From positions 2,418,001 through 2,482,000 of the forward strand of contig OW285195.1 of NCBI GenBank assembly GCA_935421135.1: DNA of 64,000 bases, written 5' to 3'. This document shows, in pieces, positions 37,101 to 49,700 of this stretch. Below the pieces are notes generated by a model. It was not told the DNA's origin. It made no database searches and was given only the letters and a program-made list of their open reading frames with translations. The first letter of the stretch is position 1, and each line of letters begins with the position of its first letter. Both the position numbers and the translations under genes were made by a program. The DNA is from Bugulina stolonifera (taxonomy: Eukaryota; Bryozoa; Gymnolaemata; Cheilostomatida; Bugulidae).

Positions 37101-39247
37101 ACTCTCTCCTGAGCATATGTTTATGTCCATTACACTCATAATTTTAATAATTTATGCGCCATTCGAGCAATCCCTTACCAACAAAAGGGATTTAGAAGAT
37201 GGCACGGATCATCTCGTGGCGACTTTTCTATTAATATCCCCAAATAAATAAGACACTCGTCTGTATGGAAGAGATTTTTAATAATACTGTTTTTTGTATT
37301 TTCATTAAAGATTTGCGAGACAGAGCAAATTGGTATTTTGTGACAAAATATAAATATTGTGAGTTAAGTGCATATTTAATACCATCTTTCACCATGTTTG
37401 TTGGGTATATAGTGAGCATAACAGATGTCATGTCTTGTCTTACATTAACAAGAAACCTCGATATCATAGCCACTTGGTGTTCCACATGGAAATGAAATTT
37501 AATCTGAAGATACACGGCAAAACAGGAGCCTGATACTTAATTTAAGAGATGTACTGGATATCTTTCATCTTATTTCATGTGTTGGTTGAATGTGAAGAGA
37601 TAGTTTGACGCCTGATGGAGAGCTAATGTGTATTAGTGAATGGATGAGCGACCTCTTATAATAGATCACACACGCCGACCTACACAATACACAAAGAGTG
37701 TTACAACTCATTGAGTATAATGTGTTTATATTACACCTCACTCTTTATTATTATAATATGATGTACACACACTTAGAGGTGTGTTGACCAGGGGTCTTTG
37801 TGAAGTTCCAAGTGGAGAAGTTGTCTTCTCTCTTACATAATTCTGATGTCACCCAAGTACAAAGGCTACGTACTATGATGTAATACAGTATGTGATTGGA
37901 GCAGGTCAATCGTCTATAAAACAAGCAGCTACATGTAGTATCCTTGAGTTCACATGATAAAGCTAAAAATGGTCCTGCTGCTCGTATAAGATTTGACAAA
38001 ACCCGTGATTTGTGTAAATTCTGAGTTCAATTTCCAAAATTATTAGGTAGTCTTATTGCATTGGACAGCTTCTATAACAATATTTCATTGTTTTGTCTTT
38101 GGGGAATCATTACACACCTGTATTATTATATAGCCTACCTCCCCGCACAGTGATCTCTACACGTACAGGTATTATTTACTCACAGCAAGTATTACTATAG
38201 GGTCATCACAGCTCTACACACCTGGATGTGTGATGATTTCAGAGATGTGCTTAAGTTCACAATATAATTGTGGATCATGTCTGTGTATTCATTGAAAGTA
38301 TGCCCTACATCATCGTACTTTATTGAATCACTTGATAATAATCCATGTCTAAGGTCTGTGTCTATGCAATCCACGTCTATGATCCATGTCTATGATCCAT
38401 GTCTATGATCCATGTCTATGGTCGATGTCTGATAATTTGCCCTGAAGCAGTTGAGGACTTTCCAGGGAACTGAGTGGTCAATCCTTCAGGTTACTAATAT
38501 TTATATTTTCCATCAAAATGAAAATCATGCAAACTAAAATTTCTATAAAAATTGTATTACATTTCATAATAATAATTATGTGATCATAAAATAATTGTAT
38601 TACCAAATTTGATACATGACTAAACAAGAATAAAATATGTCTGACTGGGAGATTTGGACACTAAACTAAAGTAAAGATAATAATGGATACCAACAGATAC
38701 TGTTGGACACATGTAGATGAACTTATCGTAGCACCAACCACTCGCCATCTAGCGGTATTTAAATCAGAGTATACATATACTAGACTCTAGAGTAATATCA
38801 GATGGTGTTTAGATAACATACATTATTATAATAATACATGTAGTATAACATGCAGTATGAGATGCTATTATATGGTTATAATACGAAGGCCGTGTAGAAA
38901 TAAAAAGTTTTGATTGAGCTAAAAATATACTGTTTGGCTGTTGGGGAGTGAGATGATGCTGATTGGTGGACAGATGATGACATCATCACAGTATGGGCCA
39001 ATCACATTGCACACTAGCAGCTAACTAATAACAGGTACGCAGTAACATACGTAGGGACAGGAGTAGCTCCCCATTCTGTCTTTGGCATCACAAAGTCGTG
39101 TATTTACAAGTTAATCTAATTTCTAAGTAGTAATTTGTTATATAATAAGTAGAGGTAACGTTAGTAGCAGAGTGGGGCACAAGCTACAGCTATCGGTAAT
39201 CACATAGATTGATTGTTAGGTCCTTAGGCTAGGTTGTGGAGAGATGA
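34153..39247. other. Spacer between the element and the 3' end of DENND5
   Basis: AT-rich, with no recognisable gene. Contains a 13-bp repeat (GATCCATGTCTAT, 38363-38426). On the minus strand, the first AATAAA candidate I noticed downstream of the DENND5 stop is near 38318-38323, about 0.9 kb away, which would give a long 3'UTR. Confidence 0.45.
38363..38426. repeat. 13-bp tandem repeat (GATCCATGTCTAT)n
   Basis: About four copies, the outer ones degenerate, with similar words from 38342. No coding value. Confidence 0.8.
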
Positions 39248-40795
39248 TTATATATCCAGACCTTTGGTGATAGAAGGTTCCAGACTGATGTGGTAGAGCC
39301 TGAGCATGGAGACGAGGTTGACTAGAAACTGAATCTGTGGCTCATCCAATAGGAATGCACTCTCTTCATACATCTGTTTCGTGATTGGACAGACAGATAA
39401 GTATGTCAACCATTCGGCCAATAGGTGGTCCCTACAATGAATCAGAAGTTATCATACTAGTGATTGAACAAGTATGGAGTTATCCTTTCTTTCACAAATA
39501 AACACAAAATAAGACGACTCCAGAAACCCAACGGATTTGGACCAAACTGTATTGACAAATATGTACATACCCGACACACTTCACTCTATCATAGTCACCT
39601 GACAGCTATACAGTGTATACCAACGTACCTGACAGCTATACAGTGTATACTAACGCACCTGACAGCTATACAGTGTATACCAACGTACCTGACAGCTATA
39701 CAGTGTATACTAACACAGCTATAGTGTATACCAACGTACCTGACAGCTATACAATGTATACTAACGTACCTGACAGCTACACAGTGTATACTCACGTACC
39801 TGACAGCTATACAGTGTATACCAACGCAGCTATACAATGTATACCAACGTACCTGACAGCTATACAGTGTATACTAACGTACCTGACAGCTATACAGTGT
39901 ATACCAATGTACCTGACAGTTATACAGCGTATACCAACGTACCTGACAGCTATACATAGAAGCAGCTGGAGTTTACCATCTTTCCCGACGTCCTGCAGAG
40001 AGTTATTTATGATGGTGAGGTTGGCTACTAGAGACCGGCAGGGATCAATGTCATGATTCAGCAGGTGCTTTTGTACGTTTTCTGCAAGACAATGCGACAA
40101 TATAGTAAAGTGTCTTAGTCAATCTGAAAATCGTGTTCCTATTATTTGAGGATGGTCACAGAGTCACTGGAAGCTAGCGGCTACCGTACTTCATGTTTGC
40201 ACTTTGGTAATGTTCAGCTGACTTCGGACACATGACTAGTTTATACTGAACAATAAACTGAGGATCTAGCAATCACCCTACACAAGACGAGTAAACTGAT
40301 GGGTGGGTGAGGGGGGGGGGGGCAGATATAGAGTGTTAGCAGAGCATAGACTGAGTTCCAGACTCACCCAGATAGTCCCAGATGTAGAGGTTGTTACGGA
40401 ATAGTCTAGAGCTCTTGAATCCCATGGAGAGCATTGCCTCTATACTCGTCACCAGTCCAGTGTCCCCACACAATAGCAGTGTTACACTCTCCCTCTACAA
40501 CACCAGTACACAGCGTGTCCCCATGCAATACTAGTACACACTGTGTCCCCATGCAATACCAGTACACACCGTGTTCCCATGTAATGCTAGTTGTATATAC
40601 ATGTAGATATAGAACTCGGTTAACTACAGAGTTGACTAGAAACAAAGAATTGATGATAACAACTAAAGTCATTAACAAGTCATGTTTAAGTCATGCTTGA
40701 GGTCACACTCACCTCTTTCTCAGGTTTATGGAAGTACTTGAGAAGATTGTTCACCGAGTCACTGAGTAGCTGCTGCATATGGCTCTTACTTTTCT
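39248..40795 (-). other. DENND5: DENND5 exons 23-26: RUN2 domain and C-terminus (residues 1091-1267)
   Basis: RUN2 begins with [13 protein letters not shown] (exon 23), continues [19 protein letters not shown] and [11 protein letters not shown] (exon 24), then [20 protein letters not shown] (exon 25) and [12 protein letters not shown] (exon 26). It ends in [12 protein letters not shown] followed by TAA at 39250-39248, matching the family C-terminus. In vertebrates RUN2 contacts sorting nexin partners. The exon 25 donor lies in a 30-bp tandem array (39598-39957). Confidence 0.94.
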
Positions 40796-43700
40796 CTATA
40801 AACACATAAACAGGTCAAGTTCTTGAGAATACAGAGTGACTTGAGAATACAGAGTGACTTGAGAATATAGACTTGACTTGATCTAAGTACCAGTAGCACA
40901 GTGAGCATAGACCGAGTGCCTATAAGCATAGACTTACTGATTCCACTCGGTCGTCTAGAAGGTTTGGGAGAATCTTTCTGCCGTCTGGGAGATCCTTGAG
41001 TAAGCTCAGATTCGATATTCTGGGAATATGGAATCGTCTCCCCTACCAAGATTCTCTCAGTGCTGTCATCATCTACACCGCGACCCAACCACCGGCCACA
41101 CAGGAACTTGGCAATGTGCCCAGTAGTTTCGTTCCTCACGACTACGCTGTCTACGAGCCACTTGGGTGCCAAACCACTGTTGTCATGTCCAATCCTCACG
41201 GTGCTCAGCAGGCCAAGGTTCTTAGACTACAGGAAGTAAGAATACAATACACACAACTGTAAGAGTGGCATACTACTGTACCATTTATTTCTATTATTAT
41301 ACATTTATAACAAATTACTTGAGCAAAAGCTGGATAGACACTAGCAGTTGGTCTGACAACTCCAAATTTGAAGTGAAGTCTGGCAGTATTTCTTTTGTGT
41401 GTATCCCTAACCACTACTGCCAGAGTATGAATAGGGCAGACTCTTCCATAGCAACACAAACTCCCTACTCACCTCAAACGTGAAGTCATAGCAGTTTCTA
41501 GGCAGCCACTTCCTGTCCGAGTCACGAAGTTTACCGGCCACCGACACCCACACATTAGCTGTGGTGGTAGATATGCCCCCGGCAAACCTCTTCCCAGGGA
41601 ACACCAGTACCCTGTATGACATTTCTAGAAAGGAGAAAGAGAGACCACATTGTGAGCTGAGATCAGCCAATCATAGCGGGTATAACATGTCTCGATGTTG
41701 TCTCTTGTCATTATGCTCTATTTCTGATCAGCAACAAATTTTCCACCGTTCACTAACACAGTGTAACACTTACCTTACCTGTTTACTAGTGTAATCAGTT
41801 ACCTGTTATAGTGAAAAACCTACCTGTACTAGTGTAACACTTACCTATAATAGTGTAACACATACCTGTACTAGTGTAACACTTACCTGTACTAGTGTAG
41901 GCATTAGTGTAACACTTAAAGTCAGCTGTGTTTAGAGAGAGGAGATGGTAGAGAGCTTGTTCTCTCTCATCTTCACACCGTAGGAATGCAAACTTCCGGT
42001 ACAAACTCCTGGAAGGCGGAAATATAGTGGGTTTAATTAAGTAGCATGGAGACAGCTGATTGGTTGATATACTAGAATAGAGACAGCTAATTGGCTGACA
42101 TCTTAGCATAGAAAGAAATAATTGGCTGATATTTACCTTAGAAGATCCTGATTGGACATCAACTCCTTGAGATGAGCTGCTAGAAGTTTCTTCTCTAAGG
42201 AGAGTCTAATGAAAGCTCGGGCTCTGCCGATGTCTGTTTTGATTTCCTTCATATTTTCAACGTGTCTGAAGAGATGAAGATATGTTACGGGACAGTCTGT
42301 TCACGTGTACATGTATGCCACACAGAAATAGTTTACGTTTCACCTATTAGTGACTGACTACTAACTACTAGTGACTGACTACTAACTACTAGTGACTGAC
42401 TACTAACTACTAGTGGCTGACTACTAACTACTAGTGCCGACTAACTACTACCTACTAGTGACTGACTGACTACTACCTACTAGTGACTGATTACTAACTA
42501 CTAGTGACTGACTGACTACTACTTGCGACTGAATGACTACTAACAACTGGTGACTGACCGATTACCAACTACTAGTGACTGACTGCTGACTAACTACTAG
42601 TGACTGACTACTAACTACTAGTGACTGACTACTAACTACTAGTGCCGACTAACTACTACCTACTAGTGACTGACTGACTACTAACAGACCAAATATCTAG
42701 CTACTACCAAGGTAAACCACTGACAGATTTCGTACATAATGACAGCCACATGTCACCATACAAACCGGGTGTGAGGCAAACCACTGCCATTTACTGCGAA
42801 CTACTGGTACTCACTATATGCGCACAAGATATTGACTCACTTAATATCAACCAATAGATTGTCTGCTAGCGGCTCCAACGATCTCGGCCTTTCTGGATTG
42901 CTTCCTTTCCTTCGGTGTGTGAGAGTTCTCTCTGCTTCAGCAGGAAGGAAGTTGCTGACGTCTGAATAAACAGTACATTACAATGATAGAAACAGAAGGT
43001 AGAAGCAGATGGTATGAATATCAACACATTGTCCAATCACATGTTAACACATTGACCAATCACATGGTACATGGCATCAACATTGCGGTGAATGCAAATC
43101 TCATAGGCTACTTGATAAGAAACTGTTACTATAGAACCAGTTTAATAAAAAGTGTTAGTAGCAGCAGAGCAATCAGTGTGCACAGCAATACCAATGCCAC
43201 TCGAGTGATATAAATGTAACCGGAGGGTACCTTGTCAACTGCAAAGATAGAATACCATATGTGTTCAAGCAATAGCACTTCTACCAGACAACTTGAAGCT
43301 AGATACCCCACAGCTACATGTTTGCATGAAGCAAACAGACACCTCAGAGTATTGGTATAGACAGCTTGTGTCCAGTAAGGGAGCCACGTATACACGTACT
43401 TCGTCCCCTCTGGCCAGTAAGGTACCCATGTATACACGTACTTCGTCCCCTCTGGCCAGTAAGGTACCCACGTATACACGTACTTCGCCCCCTCTGGCCA
43501 GTAAGGTATCCATGTATACACATACTTCGTCCCCTCTGGCCAGTAAGGTACCCATGTATACACGTACTTCGTCCCCTCTGGCCAGTAAGGTATCCATGTA
43601 TACACGTACTTCGTCCCCTCTGGCCAGAGTACATGGAGCCAGCTCCAATGCATGACTCAGAACAGAATGACACAGTAATAGCCTACCACCCAGGTATGAG

Positions 43701-46700
43701 CTTAGCACTACCGTAGCATGGAGAAGGTGATGATTGGCTAGTTAGAAATAAATCAACCAATCAAATTCAAGTATGAACATGAGGAATGGAGAATTAGCAG
43801 CAGAATTGTGAGGGGTTTGATTCCAGGAGTGTATAGAGGAGAGTTGGCACCAGTGGAAACCAGTAAAAAGGAGCACATGTCTGATGGGTAGACGATGACA
43901 AGAGGTGTATATACATGTATTAGGAGTAGATTAAAGGACGCAGAGAGAAGAGAGCACGTAATAGTAAAGAGCTAAGGCACCGCAATGACATCTAAACCTG
44001 AGTTGTGGTAATATTGCCGAGGCTCATGATCACCATCATCGTCATCATCATCATCTGACGAAACATTAGCTAAAAGTCATACATAGTGAGAGATGAACCG
44101 GTGAAAGTAACACAGTATGCTATTGGTTAATAAACTAGGTCACATAGTGGGGATACTACACTGAAACCTGAACTGATTTATGACGCAACGAAATATAAGT
44201 TGCACTGCAAACCAGTGATAGACGGTAGCATAATTATATGTGTCGTTTATTTGTGACCATTCAGCTAACGGTTTTCAGTTTACCATCTTCCACACAAATT
44301 AGGAGACAGAAAATATTGGGACTCCTGTATTACTTCCAATTATCATCCAACAATATTTTCAAGCAAATACTTAGTTAGTTATTACAGTGCAGGTTGAAAT
44401 GGACCAAAACGCTATTACTTAGTAAAGTAGGTCAGAGTACAGCGCCGGAAAAACACACTACACCATTGGCTAGTAGCCTATGTAGGTCACACGGCACAGT
44501 ATACCACTGGCTAGTAGCCTATGTAGGTCACACAGCACAGTATACCATTGGCTAGTAACCTATGTAGGTCACACGGCACATAGGGTATAAATAGGACTAT
44601 TATGAAGACTACTAAGTAGTCACACCACAAACATCACACACGACAGGAAATGAAACCTGGGTTTATGTAATATAGCAACTCCATAGAATAACCTACTTAC
44701 TATGTATATCTATGTACATTATAGCAATACCTTTACCAAGACTGTTCACTCAATAATGGCTTGAAGATTATCAGCTATCGCTGATTTGGAGTTACCTTCC
44801 CTTCCATTTAAGACCATCCAAACATCCTTGATTTGTTATATAGATTTGCTGTTGGAACCGCAGTTGGCTTTATCTTTAAATGGGATGAGACCAAGGACAT
44901 AAAACTCAACAATTTCTGTATGGTCTTTGAGATTGTTCAGTAAAGTTCAAGTGGAAGACAATTCCAAACTGGTGAGACATTTTACCTGAGTGGACATTGT
45001 GAGTGGACAGTCTTGGTGAAGTCATTGATTAGAGTTTCAACTTTTATACTACCAGAGGAGAGATTAGACCCTCAACACGACTGGGTGTGAATTACAGTGA
45101 GGCATGCTATTAATACGGAAACTAAGGCTAGGAAGTTATAAGTGGATTAGCTAAGGTAGAGACTGAGTACCAAAAGCACATGAACACAAGGGGGATAACT
45201 CACTAAGGTCATACAGCAACTTCATGCCAGCCGTTATAAGCGCAGCTAAAATATAACACAACATAAACATATACAAACAGCAAGTAACGTGCAGAAAAGT
45301 GTATATTGTATAATATCCATGTCTATGGGGTGTATAGTATAGCCAAATAACGTACATCTCTGGTAGGTAAATATGCTGAACATAAAACTAAAGCTGATAG
45401 ACTAGGAAAGCTATCAATTAAAACAGCACAGCAAACAGTAAGCCAGCAATAAACTATACAGAATGTGCTGTGTGTGGGTAATGTAGAGCTCAAGTAAACA
45501 TTAACATCAGAATATTTCACACAATATTCCATAGCTGTATAGGGAGGACAACTCAAACAAATTATAATTATATCATACTGTGCAAACACACACATCTCCA
45601 GTGATATACTACACATAGCTACAAGCAGGCAGACAGACAGACATGCACACACAGAGCTAGCTGATAACATACAGTTATTGATGCTATGTATCATGCCTTT
45701 AAATACAAGAGAAACAGCAAATAAGTATAATACAATGTGATAGTAGATGGGGAGATACAATGTCGATGGTATCAGACAATATCAACCCCTGACATGCATT
45801 GGAATGGTAGATATCAACTATAACTAAGGACTAGGTCTTCACATAACATGAGTACATGGTTGATATAAACTATACAACAGTCATACGATACGGTACTATT
45901 ATGTGGTACAACAACAGCAAGCCTATACAGTCATACGATACGGTACTATTATGTGGTACAACAACAGCAAGCCTACCATTCTCTATGAATATAGTACATG
46001 CTGTATCAGCTGTAACATAAGGCAGCTTATAGTAGGAGTATTACAGTAGTAGGCCCTACATCAGCACATATTATGGACTATACAGTATAATGGACTGAAC
46101 TGCTGTCTATATAAGCAGCAGGTACAGTGTAAGTCATGCAGCTATCATAGGCTGAGAGCATCATGCAGTGGGTAAGACAGCACACTAGTATATTATACAG
46201 TGCAATATGATGCCTGCATAACATAACCACTACTCACCAGTAAAAGCTCCGCCCCCTTCCCCAGACTTGGGGGTAAATGTGTCAACCATCTGGTTCCTGG
46301 AGGACATCTCTGTGAGCTGAGAGAATTCCAGGAGATGAGACCAAAGATAACACTTATGCTGGAATATAGGTCAGTAAACAGGAAGTGAACAGACATTATG
46401 GAGAATGAAATCAGAGAGAAATTGAATCGTGAACCAAAACCATTAACCTGTATGATATCATAAGACTATCTTCCCATCTACAACAACACAAGTAACAAAC
46501 TCTACTACTACAGTGAAGTGTTCTGTAAGCACCTATACTTGTATGCTGCTAAGTAAATTCAGACGGAAGGATGCTATACGTGTAGAATAAAAGCATTGAC
46601 AATCCTTTACTGTGTTTTACTACTTTAGGTTATCTCCTTCAACAGTGCAAACACAAGAATAGAAATAATTATATAACAATCCGGAGTTACACATAATTCT

Positions 46701-49700
46701 ACTAATTGATTGGTTTATATAACCTTGGAGTCACTTTCCCTTGACTCCTAAACAGAGTTGAATAAATTAGCCCATTCTCCTGCTTAAGATATTAGATTAA
46801 GGGCTTGCCAGTTTGTACTTACAATACATTGCCACCTTTCCTGTTACTCAAACCACGTGACAGAAGGCTAAGTTACGTTATGTAGTCACATACCTGTTTA
46901 TGCATGAGTCCATGACTCCATATTCTCTCTAATAGGTCACATAAGCTGGCTACCATTGTGTTCTCCTCTAGCCCTAGTAACTTAGGGTCAGCGTGCCCCA
47001 ACTGTACTGCCTCCTCGCCCATCTTACCAACCAACATTCTCTTAGTCTATCATAGAAGAACACAGGTTATCACTCAAACACTCATATAACACACTGAAGT
47101 ATATGAACCTGATATACATGTATAATCTATGCATTATACTAGCTACACAATGAACTGTACATACATGTACATTGTACATACACTGTACATGCACCTACCC
47201 TGACTTTACACTCTTTAAGTAGACTGTGTACAAAGTGTAGGTACGCCTCACTGACGTTAGACGTTCTGTTATCAAAGGCTAGAGATGGTTGTCTATGGAG
47301 CTCAGTCTTTTCATGTGTATCATGAGATCTACTGGTGGAATCATCCGAATCACTCAGTTCACTATAACATAGGGTTAGAGGTCATTGTACAGCATGTAGT
47401 ATACTGTGGTCAGTATGCATATACTGTGGTCAGTATGTAGTATACTGTGGTCAGTATGTAGTATACTGTGGTCAGTATGTAGTATACTGTGGTCAGTATG
47501 TAGTATACTGTGGTCAGTATGTAGTATACTGTGGTCAGTATGTGGTACACTGTGGTCAGTATGTAGTATACTGTGGTCAGTATGTAGTACACTGTGGTCA
47601 GTATGTAGTATACTGTAGTCAGTATGTACTGTAGCATTATTACAAGTCGGGATTACCAACCCATAAAATCTCAGATTGGACTTTCCTTTCAACCCTGACT
47701 GGAATCTATCACTTAATTTGGAGTTGTCACCTCCCCCTATGCCAGCTTATATGATGATGTGTTAGTAACAGCAGTGTACAGTATGTTATGACATATCACA
47801 CTGCATGTCATTAGGTAGGTTATGTTACATTGTACTTCTGTTTATGAGTGAGAAGGAGCTAAACTGGCATACAGTCTCCATGACTAGAGCCTAGGGCTAG
47901 AGAGTCCTTGTAGAACCCAGAGAGGTGTGTGTACCGCTGTTGTGATTGGTTAATATCAGATACAGCGACTCCAATTATATAATTTATTTAAAATAAGGTT
48001 TGATGATTTGCTGGATATTAATCAGGCCCACTAGTGGACTGGTACCACGCATTGCCTATAGAGCCATGCCAATGAACAACTAAGTTATTCATCCGAAGCG
48101 CACGGCCTCTAGTGTGCAGATAAACACCACCTTTCAGTAGTGCCTCAAGATAGCCAGAACTTGACAGAAGGCTCCCAGACTATTCCTACAGCTCCAACAA
48201 TGATATAGACCCAGTGAGACCGTGACAGAGCAGGTCTCACTGATAAACAGCTGGTTTTGCGCTACTACTTCCTCCATGCCACTAATCGAGAGTTACCCCC
48301 TCGTCTAACAGCCAGTAAACACAATGCTAGCAGCACTGGTGTACATTTCTTATTGGTACAGCAACCAATAAGAATTACATACAATCAAAACAAGTTTCAT
48401 ATTATGGTTGCTAGGAACATACATTCCAGACACAGGGGCTGACAACTCCAAATATCTAACAGCTGACTACACATTGCTATTGTCCAGTCTTGTATGATAT
48501 ACATGGATTAGTAGTGGTAGGCCAGCAGATAGACTGGACAGTACATACTACACCAGTGTAATGGGGGAGGACTTACTCTGCAATGGGATGGAGTAGCACC
48601 TCACTGTCTAACATGGGGAATACCCCCTCGTCCCGCTCACACAGCTCCTTCAGTCCCTCTAGTACATGTGGAGCTAAGGCTACATAGTCTGCTGATGAAC
48701 TCCTTTTATCCATCATGGAATCTATATAATATAACAGAGTACATGTGAGTAGTGGAGTTGCCCCACCTCAGCCCTTATGATAGTATGTATAACACAACAG
48801 AGTACATGTTAGTAGTGGAGTTGTCCCAACTCAGTCCTTAATATAGTATGTAACAGATGTAGTAGAACTGAGAACAATTACATGTATAATTACAATGCTT
48901 TAGTAAGTACATGTAGTTAGATTGTGGAGAAGTTATCAAGGTGCTATGTTATAAAATACTGAATGCACAATTATATTATATAACAACTGCACTGGTGTCC
49001 ATCTCTAGTCAACAAAAGCTACAGATGGATTAGAAGTACCAATATACTGCATACATTTATTTTGACAGGCCTACTGCATACAAGTATTAGATAATATCAC
49101 ACAGAGCCTATACATGTAGCCTACACACATTATACGTACATGTACACCTAGTATCATACATGTATAATGCAGTTTCTGTCCACATACATGCATTGTACAT
49201 GAATACACACTCCGCTGTCAAGTAAACAGCACTATCTTGATATACATCCTGGCATACAGGAGTAGATACATGTTACTCTACTGTATGACTATCAGATAAC
49301 ATCATCACATTAGGTTGACATTAGGAAATAGCTCAATATTCTATAACATAAATACAGATAGGAAACAGTATAGCCTGTGTATCAGTATATAGCCTGTGTA
49401 TCAGTACATAGCCTGTGTATCAGTATATAGCCTGTGTGTCAGTATATAGCCTGAGTGTCAGTATGTAGCCTGTGTATTAATAACTCCTATACATACAGTA
49501 CACATACATGTATATCTAGACAGGCAGCCTACCCTGGGTAAATTATATTAGTAGTACATATAGAAGTAACAGCACAGGCTTACATGCAAGACTTTGTATA
49601 AGTAGGGAGTTATCTTCTCTTTGGAACTACATAGCCTATAATTATACTGTACATGTATAGCTACATGTAAGTCAGGTTGGGTTCCTATATTTCCCTCATG

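Larger units (their letters stand above)
42137..48721 (-). other. DENND5: DENND5 exons 13-19: linker and RUN1 domain (residues 602-902)
   Basis: Exons 13 and the start of 14 encode a poorly conserved acidic/Ser linker ([14 protein letters not shown]). RUN1 starts at about residue 690 with [20 protein letters not shown] and continues [20 protein letters not shown] (exon 15) and YLWSHLLEF (exon 16). Exons 17-18 form a variable insert including seven consecutive Asp. RUN1 closes in exon 19 with [20 protein letters not shown] and [14 protein letters not shown]. In vertebrate DENND5A this region binds Rab6. Confidence 0.92.

Noticed and set aside
43265..43716. Overlapping open frames of 109-174 codons on both strands with [15 protein letters not shown] repeats
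   Set aside because: They are produced by the 42-bp minisatellite, whose length is a multiple of three and lacks stops; they lie in a DENND5 intron and have no splice links or family match.
45150..45760. Minus-strand frames of 68 and 145 codons in DENND5 intron 16
   Set aside because: Hydrophobic, Cys/Leu/Tyr-rich translation of AT-rich intron; exons 16 and 17 join in phase without them.
47375..47692. Repeat-peptide frames (HTDHSIL and ILTTVYY types)
   Set aside because: By-products of a 21-bp intronic minisatellite, open in several frames and on both strands.
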